Counted from the first letter of the stretch, positions 25,089-37,766 are shown. The stretch is DNA of 64,000 bases from Anticarsia gemmatalis (GCF_050436995.1 NC_134755.1:2667001-2731000), one strand, 5' to 3'. Notes: a model not told the origin generated them from the letters alone. Numbers and translations: made by a program.

Positions 25089-28000
25089 ATTTCTGATGGA
25101 ATCCTCAGCAACCCCCTGGAGTTTTGTCACATATCCGTTTTATGGCAACAGGTTATTCTAAGGGAGGCCAACGCATTATAAATGTATAAGTAGTTTTCTA
25201 TACTACATGAAATAAAGCAATAAAAATAGATTTTATACCTTGACAAACTTTCCCTAAACAAAAAATAGACATTTTAGTATTATAGTCTAAGTTCGTTACT
25301 ATATTATTTTCTTTTATAAGTTCTATAACGTTTTAAATAGTACCTAGATATGCAAATATGCTTCACATCGTAATTGCGATAGGAATGTAGAACCAACGTT
25401 AAAACAACTCAATGAGTAAAACTAGTAATATCATACCTAGATACTAGATAGCACTAGATACCTACTTAGCTAATATTATGTGACTGTTATCAACTATGTT
25501 GCGCTTATGCGCTAGTTCATGTTATGAGGGCACATGTAAGTAGGTACAATTAGGTACCTACATATCTTAATACGAATTATATCTGCATACGTTTATTTCG
25601 ATGCTATATTTTCATAAATGATCTTGAATTCGATGATGATGAATTTTATAAACCCTTCAACGGCCGGAACGGAAATCAAGTCAATTTTAATTGCTTGGAT
25701 GAAAATTATTCAAGTTAAGACTAGCGCTCTCTACTTACGTATGAGACACTGAAAGCCAAGTGTACTGATATGTGGTGTTACAATTTTGGCAGTTATTAGA
25801 TATTAGGTATCTAAATGATAAATACACATAAAAAAATATAACATCTACATCATAGTAGGTACAATAAAATCTGCTCAGTGAAAGGGCTGCTTTCAGCTGC
25901 ATCAACATGACTCTAGGTTGATTAAATACAAGAAAGAAAGAAATAAAATGTAATAAGGAGACAAAACGTCAGATAAACATAGTGGTTATACAGATCGGAA
26001 TCTTGTATAAACAAGTACTGAATTTATAGCGTTCTCGTCGCAATACTGTGGGATATTGCTTGTTCGGCCTAGTTACAATGTCGCGAACGATCGAAGCTCA
26101 GTGGGGAGAAAGGCTTTTAACTTGCCCTGTGCTTCACGAGATAACGAAAATAATATCAGTAAAATGCACGAGTTAAACGTGCCAGTTTTACATTCAAAGT
26201 GGTTTGCGTTTTTATTTCACACGTTTAATAACTTTGCCAAAATGTTATTTGTAACAATGAATAACGGTTGCCCTGGCGTGTGCATTTTAGGGTTCCACGC
26301 TTGAACAATCCCGATTTTGAAGTTTGGGTAGTTGCTTTTGTATGCCGTAGGCTCCCTTTTTCAGTTGGTTTTTTTCTTTGAGGAGTTAATTCTACGCTTC
26401 AAGTTACATAATTAGTAACAGAAGTACCTAACTAAAATCATTGCATCAAATAAAACTTGAACGTATTTTCATTGTGTTATTCTTAAGGAATAATTAAAGT
26501 TTTGCTAACAATGGTAGTGGTTCATAACAAAAGCAAAATAAGGTAAAAAAATTACCAGCTGACGCTGACGTCTCGAGATCAATATTATTTTCTTAGTTCG
26601 TTTTTTAAAACGTTTTCGCTGTCGTAGTTCAAAGCTCCGTAGACTTTACAAATATGAATATAGAGCCATACATCCCAACTCGGAATATTATAAAAATGTG
26701 CCACTAATTTAATAAGGGTATAATCGTCATCAGAGCAATAATAGAACGATAGAAGTAACAGCTGTCAGTCGTCAATCGTCGTAATACCTAATTTATATTA
26801 GTGACTAAAAAATAATTTGGACAATTCATAATTTGAGCATGTGGCTTAGAAGTCCGATATTCTTTTCTAATAACTAATGCTAATAATAACAGTAGCGAGT
26901 GTAGACAGGAGCTACTCATATTTAATTGAAGGATGTAGGTATATTGCCTGTTATTCAACAAATAAAGAGATTAGAATGGCAATGGTGTACGGTGAAGAGC
27001 ATGAATGTCACTCGAATCACAAACAATAGCACTATGTTGTAATCAGATGAATTTCATTACCTCGAGGATAAGTAAATAAAAACATCATAATATTTAACAT
27101 TATCACGTTAACTCACACGTGACATTGTTTTTATTGTTTTAATTTTATATTTTTATATGGTTATTGGAACACGAAGATTTTAAGCACAAGTGTTGAAAAA
27201 GAGGGCTTGAATCGAATATGTCCGTATTGCGAATTTGTCGGCTTAATCGCACTTTCATGTGCATAATATTGTCTATTATGTTTGTAGGTACTATACAATA
27301 TGTTTATATAGCAGACTGACAGTAGCAGGTGAGTCTGTTGGGAGGATGAGATTCCCAGTGGCTAGTTTTCCAGCCTTTGCTTGATATGGACGGTGCGCAG
27401 ACACTGTTCAGACAGCTAGCAAGAGATAGACATACAAAATGAAGGCAGACGATAAACTACCGACATTTTATTGAAACCAGTGGTGAATGAATATATTAGT
27501 TCAAATTGCTGGATTGGAAAATCCAATCTGTATTAACTTACTAATGGTAAGGCCTCCAAAGTATGTGTCAGGTGCCAAATGCCGCTCTATGTTGTTACTA
27601 AACTGGTTAGATGAAACAAATACAAGGATTACACGGTTACGGTTTTAAGAAAGTCGGAAAAAGAGAATATTTCGTTCCTTTTTTCGTTCTTCTGGGTGAA
27701 ATATTAATTTAAGAAATCACATTACGTTATATATTATATTGGTAACAATACTAACAATCATCAAAAGAGCCTTACTGAACTGACATTGCAACGCACCTTT
27801 TTTCGTATTGCAATACATTTTAATTGTAAAATTCAAGCGCCTGTTGTTTCTCGTTGACCGGTAATAAATACGCCCATACGACCAAAATTAAAAGGAGTGC
27901 AGGCATTTCCAATATTATTATTAGACGATGTAGGTTGATAATTACAAGGTGTTGTTACTGGGACATTAATATAACGGTTTCGTATAAAACTTTTTGAAAG

Positions 28001-28637
28001 TTCATGACTTTCTTTTTATCAGCCAGTATGTTAAGATCGCTTTATTATTATTTTTTTTGATGATCCTTCCAATTATGATATAAATTAGAGATAAGAATCT
28101 ACCTAGTTCTTTTATGTGGCCCCATCATAGTGGTCTCAGCTGACCTACAGTTACCTATAAGATATAAACACAATTTTAAGATTATTAAGTAGCGTTCTGC
28201 CTATAGATGCAAGACCGCTAGTTTTTTCTTCTGCGAATCTGATATAACAAACAATACGTCATATCGTGTCATAAAATTGCAACTGATAAAGCCTACTCCA
28301 GGTTGGGAAAACTGTAACAGCTAAAAACTTTTTCGGGAGTCTAACAGAGCTTGTTGGCGGAAACAACGATATTTTACATTTATTCTGGAACCTATCAATC
28401 AATTAGAGAAAAGAGCTTCTAATAAATCATAACAATATAATGTAAGCGGCTGATTACCAGCACGTAACAGCGACAACAAAGTGTTTAGTGTGAGTTACAT
28501 CACATAAATCATCGCGTGTAGGTAAAGGATCCCACATGATACGCAAACCGACCCCAATTATGTTTCCATTAAACCGATAATAGTTCCACATAGATTACAG
28601 AAAATCGTAATGGAATTTATGACAACGTTGTGGAGTT

Positions 28638-28677
28638 GTTTATAAGTTGATGTGCGGGTGTAGGACTTGCATACAGT
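28638..28677 (+). promoter_or_regulatory. TATA box and initiator of serine protease 2
   Basis: TTTATAAG near 28638-28645 is followed, about 34 bases after the TATA start, by an ACAGT initiator-like string (A at 28675). This is normal spacing for an arthropod TATA/Inr core promoter, and a noncoding exon follows directly. Confidence 0.5.
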
Positions 28678-28813
28678 CGGCAGGACTAAGGCAGCAAAGT
28701 AGAGCGTTGTGGAGAAAGTGTTGCCGAGTTCTGGCTCAATCTCGTAGTGTGTTGACGGTCAGGCGAGTGGTCAGCCGCCACTTGTTCTTCCTCCTTCCAC
28801 ATAGACCGTCCCC
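28675..28813 (+). other. Probable 5' noncoding exon of serine protease 2
   Basis: These 139 bases contain no ATG and end in CCCC/GTGAGT, a near-perfect donor. The ATG exon of the protease has its own acceptor (TTTGTGTGCAG/TGAAAA, exon from 30716) only six bases before the start codon, so an upstream noncoding exon is required. This is the best candidate I see; the link is inference. Confidence 0.5.
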
Positions 28814-30715
28814 GTGAGTTCCGATTTCATTTTTAGCCTTGATTTTTATTCGGTGCTGCAGTGTCGTGTTGTGTGTGCTCTACCATAGATTTGATAAACG
28901 GTTAGTATAATCCATGATTTGTTTTTAATCGTCTTAAGTATTTGTCGCGTATTACATTAATTTCTTTATGTTTGTTGACAAACTAAGTGCAATACATACT
29001 GGCATTAATATTAGGCAAATTAATGTGAAAAACCGCATAATTTTAGATAAATAAATAGAAAAACCAATTCAACTCAATAACGTCCTATTGTTGGGCACAG
29101 GTCTCGTAATGAAAAGGGCTCCGATCGATATTGATTTTCAATATGTTTTCATAAAACGACACAATATTCATTTGCAACTATAATAATTCCCGCGTTCAAC
29201 AGCATTGCAACCATCATACTAATTAGTCTTTTTGTATACTTATTAACGAAACACCTACGTGATAATTTTGTGAGTAATCACGTGAAAATTTGTAAAACTA
29301 AAACGGAAAATGTAAAATAAATGATACTAAGCGATGATTAAGTGCTTACACACTTTCATTTCCGACAAAACACTGGGTAACAGGAAAACGAACTAGCTCT
29401 CTACTGGTAGAGCCGGGACAACTGTGCGACGCACCACGCATACTAACCGGGAAATTTCAATTTTATTCCGACACTTACTATTCACTGATTATTTAATTTA
29501 TAGCCGTTCTGAGTATCGTACCAAGTGAATTTCTATGAAACATTGTAACAACAGGTAAAATAAGAAGGTTAAAGATCGCGTAAGTGTATGATAAAAAATA
29601 AGTAAGAGTTAAAATATCCTTGTTACCCACTTACGTACAAAGTTCGCGACCTATCGACCGACTTAGGTGTATAAACAGCAAAAAATACATACCACATTTT
29701 TTGCATTCAACTTCGAATATATTATTCAAATCAAAGAGAAAACTTTCTTTCAAACAAAAAATAAAGCCCATGACCTAAGAGCCGCTAATGAGTTCGGTCA
29801 GTAGGTTCCTAAGTTGATTGACACGTGATTTAGTGTTGTGATTGATCTCTCATTAGGTCTCAAGGTTAGGATCAGGTTCGAAAGTGAAGACTAAAACAAA
29901 ATAAATGTTAATGTGTTGATAACATTAGTGATCTTGAGCTAGCGGTACTTCGCGTTGGGAGCAGCGGGTTTTTTGACCCGGTTACGTCGTGTCCTTGATT
30001 CTCCGTTAAGATTATCAGCAGTGCAATCTCGTCGAAAACTTGATTGTCATACGTTAAATGAGATTCAATGTAAAACGGCGCCAGCAGGTACTTGTGGCTT
30101 TGTCGCGGTGTAAATTGCGATATTACAAATGCTTTTACGGTAGCAACCAAAAATTGTTCCATTACAAAGTGTCATATAAATTATATTATCGGGAGTTTAA
30201 TTAATATAACTGTGGTATCCTTGGGTAAGGAAAACGTGAACATAATGCACTTGTTACCGTAAGCGGGTTCATCTTTATGGCATGGGTATTCCGATGTAGA
30301 GTCAGAATTGCCCCCGAACACGTTTTTCTTTTATCAAAATGTGGCATCAGGACAGGTAAGCGACAAAGGCTTTATGTATGAGTATGTAGTGCTCTGATTT
30401 GGAAGTATTGATGCGGATTACATTTCAATTAAATTGTGATATTAAACCTTAAACTTACTATCGGTCTGCTCGAGTCTTATTTTAGTTTGCGATTGGATAA
30501 ATCCTCTTCGGAACCATTTAATTGCCGGAAGATGACACACCCTGATCTATTTCAAGCACGTTTATCGTCAACACTTCCAGTATCGTTACAACCCCCACCT
30601 TACCACAACATACCAAAAGTTTTCAATCTAGCGTTTAAATTTGAATGTCCTTAAATCCTGTAAAAGCTGAAATATTGACTCACGCCTATCAAATTTGTTA
30701 CTTATTTGTGTGCAG
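28814..30715 (+). other. 5'UTR intron of serine protease 2
   Basis: Inferred 1.9 kb intron. A degraded copy of a repeat common in Lepidoptera (GTCCTATTGTTGGGCACAGG... near 29080-29130) is visible. A minus-strand open frame at 29908-30162 matches nothing I know. Confidence 0.45.
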
Positions 30716-30721
30716 TGAAAA

Positions 30722-33700
30722 ATGAAGTGGGCATTACCGTTGGTATGCCTGTGCATCGCAAGCTGCCAGTCTGCGAGTGTCACTGAGCCGAAAGAGGGCG
30801 AGAAAGGGTTTATCATTGACTGGATTAGTAACCTTCTGGGCGGTGGACAGAACCCCCAGCCCCCGAACACCCCCGTCAATGATCCCGAGCCTACAGCCAA
30901 GGATTGTTCTGCCTGTCGTAAGTAAAGCATGGAAATAAGAAAACGACATAAACATTTTTCATATCTGTGTAGTCGGAGTCCTTAAGGAGACGCTTTTCCT
31001 AATATTATGTTCAGAAGATAGTATGTAAATGTATTTTTAAGAACGACAATGAAATGCTACGCATTACAATTGCCATCAACATTAAAATAATGAATAAAAA
31101 AAGTTATTGGGTAGGTACTTTAAGCACTCCGCGTAAGGAGCTTTCTCATCAAATAAAGCATGGATTATTTAATTGCAATCGTTAAATTGTGTTAAAATAT
31201 AATTACTTTTCATGGCGCATTATTCTTTATTTTAGATATTTGTAAATTAAAGTTATTTTTTTCTAGAATGTGGCATAGCGCGAACGAAGCGGCGGATAGT
31301 CGGCGGGTACGAGACCAAAGAGAGAGAGTATCCATGGATGGCACTTCTGATGTACAACCGCAGAGCCTACTGCGGAGCGTCACTTATCAACGACCTTTAT
31401 GTCCTGACCGCTGCTCACTGCACAGGGTACGTATAGTTTCTAAGTATAATCTGCTAGAAAAGTAGTCGATAATCTACCGGCAAACCGGGATGTAAGTGTT
31501 TGTAGTAACGCTTATACAACTTTAAACAGTTTTTTGGGGACAGTCAGCTAAAACAAGTTCCATGACATATTTGGGTTTGATAATTTGAAACCTAAGAGGC
31601 TAAAACAGGCACATTTGGTCGTAATAAAGGTATTTTTACCTACACTTCTATAAAAGCTAATTGAACCCTTGCACCTTCTACTAAGTGAGGTAACTGGGCT
31701 GAGAAATAGTTAGGATGAAAGGTAAACCGCTTCAACCACAAAAGCACATCTCACTGACGGAGGAAACACACGTTGCAAGGGACCACATGCAATCGCCGTG
31801 AATGAAAATGCGATTGGGTCGACTGAAACTAAGCGGTCATGCATCGTCCTCTTGTTAACCACGTGTACCTATTGTTTACCACATATTGATACGAGTATTC
31901 AGAAGGACGATTTCTTAGTACTAGCGATGATATACAACCGGCTAGCTATCGAATAATATATCGATTAAATAAAGAAGAAAGAAAGCTATCGACAAATTTT
32001 GTATGAAAAACGAATCAGCGCCTCTGGGGATCTCAGTTTAAATGTCAAACTCTCGGTCCACAACAATACCGGCTGCAGAAAATGGCGGTGCAGAATCATA
32101 AAGACTACTAATTATGATTCGTCTTATGCCAGCTAGTTACCTGCATAAATAAATATATTGTTTTATTACCTGGTGTCGCATCGGTGAGATCGTAACGATA
32201 CGTTCACTTGGCGCAGTGCCATTCGAGCGTTCTGGCCATGCACTCAGTTTGCATCTGAATGTTGAATCTTTATGTAAATTAACGCTGAGAATGGAATCAC
32301 AGCCTAAATTATAACTTTCTACTGAAATCAGCCGTGTGATTCTTCTTTAAGTAGGGACTTACATACATAGGTATAGTTGCTAGCAGCTAAATAATACCGC
32401 AATTATTTCCGGAGTAAGAGCGTGTGGACTATAACGAAACTGAAAACGGGTCATAACAATGTATGAAATAAACAAGATTGCCAAAAGCCAAAATTAAATA
32501 GATAATAATAACAATATACTTAAAACAATAGCAAATTATATTTTTAACTAATACTTTACTATGGTGCTGCGGTCCGGATGATATCTAACCTAGGATTATC
32601 CTATCTCATGACCGATACAAGATCTTTCGAAGCATAGGTGTGGGTTGTTTTCGCGGAAAATCGGGCGATGGCGCTAATTTAAAACTGTCGCTTTGCACGA
32701 TGTCACAGAATTAATATAGTGAAATAGCAAATCTGCACGGCAACTAGTTAGGATCTAATTCTAAGATTTTCATCTGTTCTTTTTAAAGAATTCTTTTCTG
32801 TTTTACAGGTTCCGCAAAGAGCGCGTAACGGTCCGTCTTCTAGAACACGACACCACCAACCGTAACGAGACAAAGACCATAGACAGGAAGGTGTCCAAGG
32901 TCATAGTCCATCAGAGATACAACCCGGGGACTTATGACAACGACATTGCACTTCTCAGACTAGACGAAAGGGTAACTATTTGATTTAGTTAAACTATTAC
33001 TAAAAATCCAACAGTTATTTGGCCGAGGCGGCACACATATGGGATTCTTGATCATTGATTTAGTGCTAATATCGCTTCGAATTTACTTTCTTAGCGAAGA
33101 CAATGTTTTAAGTAGTCGCGTGACAGAAAAGAAAGCACTTTCTCGCGATAAAATTCTTTAGCATCATCACTAACGAATTTTTTCACTCTCAATATCATTG
33201 CAAAGATAGTTTACTATAAAATTCAAGGCATAGCTTGTATCGATAACACATTCATTTACTAACGACTGTGAAGTAGGTTCTGGGCACTGCCATTATGGAA
33301 ATTTCATGTTTGGCGATTGAATAAACTAAACCCTTCTTCTCAGTTCTCTCTACCCTACTTTGTAATATTTCGTCAATAAACAACGTACCTAATGTCGTTT
33401 AATAGAATAAAACAAACTAATTTCTAGATAGACCTAAGCAACGTGGTGAAACGCGCTCGCGCTGACGATGAGCCGACGACGACAGAAGGTGAAATTGAGG
33501 GGACTACCTCGCAACCCGAGCCAGAGGAGGAAGACTACAGGATACGGCCAGTGTGCCTGCCTACCGCGGGCTTGTCTTACACCAAGGAGTGTGGCGTTGT
33601 TATAGGCTGGGGGGTCACTGAACAGGGAGGCTTTGTCTCCAATACTTTACAGGAGGTAAGCTGTTATGGGATATAGGAAGACAAAAAGACATTTTGCTGC

Positions 33701-34579
33701 ACATAGTAAGAGTTACACCATAAGTGGAAAAATAGTCCTTGCGAACTTCTATGAAATGTATCATCCGTGATGACATCCAAATTTGGGAACTTGAGTAGGT
33801 TTACACTTCAGATATAATAGCTGATAGCCCCGCCTGTGGGTAGGTAACTCTTGTAAAGCAAGATATTCCATGCGCCCAAAAATAATTCTATTGAAAATCC
33901 ATTAATTACTTTCATGTCATGGAGCTAACAATCGTTTTGTAAAACTACTCTTAATTTTACAGGTGAAAGTCCCAATTGTATCAAACAAGGAGTGCCGGGA
34001 CAGGTCTTACGGCAGACGAGTGACAGAGAACATGATCTGTGCCGGCGAGCCCGAGGGAGGGCGTGACGCCTGCCAGGGTGACTCTGGCGGCCCGCTCCAT
34101 GTGTACAATGAGACGCTACAGAAATATCAGGAAGTCGGTTAGTATATCTTGCCAATTGCCAGGGAGTTTAACTAGTTTGAATTTCATTAAATCGATGGCG
34201 AATTTGATACCGTCGGGAATAAGAATGCTTTAAGAAAGTGGTTAATTTCAATATTATCCCAATTTTATACTATGTTTCTGCTTGGGATACAATTTTCTAC
34301 TAGTTAACATCTTCTATGATAAGTACATATTTTACGAATTTAAAGATGCAAAAATATAAGTAGGTACCTACGCTACATCATAAACTTGACTTTTTTTAAT
34401 GGAAATCTGTGAATAGATCTTTGTGGTAAGTCTAGCAAATAAAGATCACGATAATTGCAGGTGTGGTCTCATGGGGCGAGGGTTGCGCTCAACCGAACAA
34501 GTACGGCGTGTATTCCCGCGTCAACCGATACCTGACGTGGATCAAGAGCAACACACCAGACGCCTGCTACTGCGATTGA
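30722..34579 (+). CDS. Secreted trypsin-like serine protease 2 with acidic loop insertion, complete, 6 coding exons, 346 aa
   Basis: S1A serine endopeptidase, probably a secreted zymogen. Exons: 30722-30917, 31267-31426, 32809-32971, 33428-33655, 33963-34137 and 34461-34579; all phases close. There is a signal peptide (MKWALPLVCLCIASC), then a 50-residue pro-region containing a Pro-rich stretch (QNPQPPNTPVNDPEP), then CSACQCG and the activation site R75/IVGG. The triad is His116 (TAAHC), Asp164 (DNDIALL) and Ser290 (GDSGGP). Asp284 predicts cleavage after Arg/Lys. The protein ends CYCD. Residues about 182-210, just before RPVCLP, are an insertion rich in Asp, Glu and Thr that the paralogue lacks. 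The nearest family I can name is Drosophila CG4914-like proteases, of unclear role. Divergent from protease 1; exon 2 is 160 nt in both. Confidence 0.94.
31427..32808 (+). other. Intron of serine protease 2
   Basis: This 1.4 kb intron follows the His exon, in the same position and phase as the 5.4 kb intron of protease 1. No transposon or RNA gene is recognised. Confidence 0.85.
32972..33427 (+). other. Intron of serine protease 2
   Basis: It lies just after the Asp-bearing exon (phase 0). This intron position differs from protease 1, whose equivalent intron falls about 16 residues further on, after CLP. Nothing else is seen. Confidence 0.85.
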
Positions 34580-34941
34580 ATACATTCAACAAACTACATA
34601 CATTCACCAAAGTGATATGACAAATAACTAGACAATGCTATAAGGAAGTACTTGCATTATATTGGGGAAGTAGGAGTTTCTTCTGAGATAAGTAAAAGCA
34701 TTTAATGAACCAAAGAAGTGGTTCGAGTGACTGACCACTCAAAGAATATTAACAGTTTTTTTTCTTTGTGATTGGCTATTCTGATACTATTGTGGAAGCC
34801 ATGTGTTAAGGTTTATATTATTCTAAAATCACCATGAATTCTAGTTGCCCAATGTAAAGTATGCAAATTATGACCCAATTTGTCTTATCACTTTTGTTTG
34901 CATTTAAGCTCTCTATTTTATTATAAGAATAGTATTTATTG

Positions 34942-34961
34942 AATAAATTATGAGGAATAAA
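34942..34961 (+). promoter_or_regulatory. Tandem poly(A) signals of serine protease 2
   Basis: AATAAA at 34942-34947 and again at 34956-34961, about 360 bases after the stop, followed by a T/G-rich stretch. Confidence 0.6.
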
Positions 34962-34968
34962 ACAGTTG

Positions 34969-34978
34969 TTTATTTATT
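34969..34978 (-). promoter_or_regulatory. Poly(A) signals of the HAX1-like gene
   Basis: Overlapping minus-strand AATAAA strings. If used, the HAX1-like mRNA would end near 34950, inside the end of the convergent protease mRNA. An earlier minus-strand signal lies near 35039. Confidence 0.4.
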
Positions 34979-35542
34979 TTAATGCCCTATCATTGCCAAT
35001 AATTGTAAATAAATACACAAATATAAATTTGAAAAGGTTTATTAAATATTATGATAAAAGTCCAAACCAGTTGTCTTATTACTGAGTCTATGAACATTGA
35101 GATGAAACCCTACGTATATTACCCAAAATGACATCCAGATTTATAAAATATTAGTTATAATAAATAGTTCAGTAAATGTGTAGTAGTATAAATAACAATT
35201 ATATGAGTGTCCATTGAGCATATTGCAAGTTTTGGCTACTGTTACTACATATCTAAATAATGATGCATGAATTACTTGCTAACACATATTATAAATGTAT
35301 AGTCATATATTAACCGCTGATCACTCCTACTTTTATACACCTACTTTAATCAAAATAGGGCCAAAGGAAGAGACCAGCCAGCTAACACATAGCTGTTAAA
35401 TATTTATGGAAAGGTAGATGAATCTATCAAATATAATTTAATCCTATGTATGAGAGAGAAAATACATCAATACAATAATATCTTAAACTAAAGTTCTCAC
35501 CAAATTGTCTACAAAATGTAACCAGAAAATGGCAATTCAGTA

Positions 35543-36271
35543 TTAATGATAATTTCTAAAAAATGATGACAGATTGTTATATATAAATCCTGGACTTGAT
35601 ATCTGATCCAAACCTGGTGTGTGTGGTCCCCGAGTGTCAGGGCCTGTTGATGTTGTGGTCTCCTCTATCACTTCATTGCCATTCTTCACAATCCTTCTAG
35701 TTTCTACAGTTCCATCGGGCTTTGTGACACTCGTCGTAATGATTGTCTGACAGAATGACCGGCCAGGAACTAAATTCCCATTGAATGGACTGATAGGTCC
35801 AGGTTTGTGAGAATCCTTCTTCTGTTTTAATAATCCTGATATTTCATTTGATGAAATTTTTCCATCCAAGTCAATGTCTTCTTTAGGATGATCTTCTCCA
35901 TGACTGTGGTATCCTGGTTTCAAGTAATACTCTCTAATTCTGTTAGAGTCTGTATCTGCGAAATTACCTGATTCTGGATTATCAGGTAAGGCCATACTTG
36001 TGAAAGCATCAATGTGATCGTCCTGGAAAAACGATTTGAACTCCCCAAACATAGAGCCGAAAGATTTAAACATATCATGCATCTGTTTCCTGAAGTCTTC
36101 ATGTATATCCATGGCTTCACTGAAAGCTTCTATTTGCTGTCTTGTGTATAATTCGTCTCCATCATCTTCATCGTCAGAACTCCAAATTGGATTTCGGAAA
36201 TCATTTCTGGGCGGATTCGGCTGCAGGCCGAAAAATGACCGGATACTGTCCATGATATTGTGATTAGACAT
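35543..36271 (-). CDS. HAX1-like protein (HCLS1-associated protein X-1 family), single exon, 242 aa
   Basis: HAX1 proteins are small, largely disordered, mostly mitochondrial factors linked to cell survival and, in mammals, to CLPB and HtrA2/PARL. What is seen: an N-terminus with a short hydrophobic-aromatic start (SIRSFFGLQPNPPRNDF), then an acidic block (SSDDEDDGDE, residues 31-40), then a Phe/Met-rich segment (MFKSFGSMFGEFKSFF). The diagnostic C-terminal motif follows (TTSVTKPDGTVETRRIV and EETTT), matching mammalian HAX1 SVTKITKPDGIVEERRTV. Length is near mammalian HAX1 (about 280). There is no intron in the coding part. The start is the first ATG after an in-frame AT-rich leader. Tail-to-tail with serine protease 2 and head-to-head with the hexose transporter first exon 1.5 kb away. 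Mitochondrial targeting here is inference. Confidence 0.8.
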   Translation of the reverse strand: MSNHNIMDSIRSFFGLQPNPPRNDFRNPIWSSDDEDDGDELYTRQQIEAFSEAMDIHEDFRKQMHDMFKSFGSMFGEFKSFFQDDHIDAFTSMALPDNPESGNFADTDSNRIREYYLKPGYHSHGEDHPKEDIDLDGKISSNEISGLLKQKKDSHKPGPISPFNGNLVPGRSFCQTIITTSVTKPDGTVETRRIVKNGNEVIEETTTSTGPDTRGPHTPGLDQISSPGFIYNNLSSFFRNYH

Positions 36272-37766
36272 TATTTAAAGAACTTGATTAATTTTTTAGA
36301 AGATGGCCAGATGTTAATGTGTTTGTTTTGGCTTTTGAAATGTGATTATTATAATAATTGCGCAACAAACAAAAATCTCATCGACAGCTGTTTTCTTCAG
36401 TCAATCCAGCACCCCGATCGATAAAGCTTTTAGAATCTTTAGCATGTTCCTATTTGAACATTATAGGGTTTGCTATGGTAATAGAATAGCAATATGCTAA
36501 AAATTGTAGATTATTAGTAACTGGAACACGGAACGACTAGGTCATAAAATGTCAAATGTGTTTACGTTCAGAAACGTAAAGAAAGTACTAGAAAAAAGGA
36601 AAAGAACTTACCGGCGATTACTTAAATAAACATGATATTGTTTAATAATTATCGTGACTGCTCTGATACCTACTTTAAATAAAATTCAAACGACACACAC
36701 ATAGTTCTAACCAAAAATGTCACAACAGTTTAGATATAAAATAATAATAAAAATGTATTGATTATGAAATTCCGAGGCCCAATAACCTAAAAGATTCATC
36801 ATTGTGATGAATGAACATCATTTCTGTGTCATCGTGCTGACTTAAAAAAGGTGGAACAAGGGTCCGAATTGGCTCTAAAACTCAAACTAAAAATCTTTGT
36901 AGGGTTTCATCAATATTTCTACCGATCTGTCCACTTTTTCATGGTAAATCCGAAAAGAAACTTTAAAAGATTAATCAAGTACTTTAAAAAAAAGTAACGA
37001 AAATAATCAGCATTAATGATAATATTCAATTATAAATAGCAATTATTACATAGACATCAAAAGTGCCGTTCCCGTTTTCGTTGTAAATGTACTCGTAGTA
37101 GAAATACGCATGACCTTACCGATTGAGGGTTTTTGGCGTTAGGAACACTGGGTGTAGTTGGCAATTGGCATGTTGTACAAGGTAGCGGACGATTGTTTAA
37201 AGTTATTTATTTCTCCAATTTAATAATTTAGAAAGACGATACACGTATCCGGACAGACCATATGCAGCGCATGATATATTTTCTCAATACTTCTGGAACA
37301 TGACACCGTTACGTCGGTAAAATAAAGCTGTTAGATCGCAGGTATGTACATTTTAATTTTAATTTAATTTTTTACTAACATGTTGACCGTTTCTATGACT
37401 GAGTTATGTATATAATATTATTTTATCTTGATTATTGAGAGCGCAGTACCTGAAAGCATTCGAAATTAATTAAGGAATTTTACGTAAAATATGTTTATGA
37501 AAAAGCGCGACAACGCGGTTTATAATATTCACACTTAATGCACTAATTCGCTTCGCACCATACGATTAAAAATTATAATGATTTAATAAAGCCTAGAAGT
37601 CATAAATTGATTTCAAGGCTTGTTTGGGCTGTTGACATTATAGTCAAAATGATATTTTTAGCAATGTGCTTTAGATCGTAGAAGTGTTTACGAACCGGTG
37701 CCGTTTACGCGCTACTCCGCGCGAGTCAATCTTAGACGTGTTAAAATTAAATAATCGGATTGTATA
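36272..37766. other. Shared upstream region of the HAX1-like gene and the hexose transporter
   Basis: No coding exon is seen. A minus-strand CGCCG/GTAAGT donor near 36620 might mark a 5'UTR exon of the HAX1-like gene, but I see no matching acceptor near its ATG. The right end (37700-37766) is more GC-rich and probably holds the first transporter promoter. Confidence 0.4.

Larger units (their letters stand above)
20870..28637. other. Gene-poor interval between two divergent protease genes
   Basis: This 7.8 kb holds no confident gene. The first 150 bases (to about 21000) are GC-rich and are probably the proximal promoter of protease 1. A tRNA-derived SINE lies at 24851-25088, a short direct duplication at 23555-23596, and an exon-like ORF at 23375-23528. 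The remaining open frames are short and AT-biased. Confidence 0.6.

Noticed and set aside
24832..25161. 109-codon plus-strand frame
   Set aside because: It lies across the tRNA-derived SINE on the opposite strand and is not a gene.
29908..30162. 84-codon minus-strand frame with fairly protein-like composition
   Set aside because: No recognised domain, no partner exons and no splice signals that I could pair; too short to claim.
30628..30955. Minus-strand frames opposite the first coding exon of protease 2
   Set aside because: Antisense shadows of the signal/pro exon.
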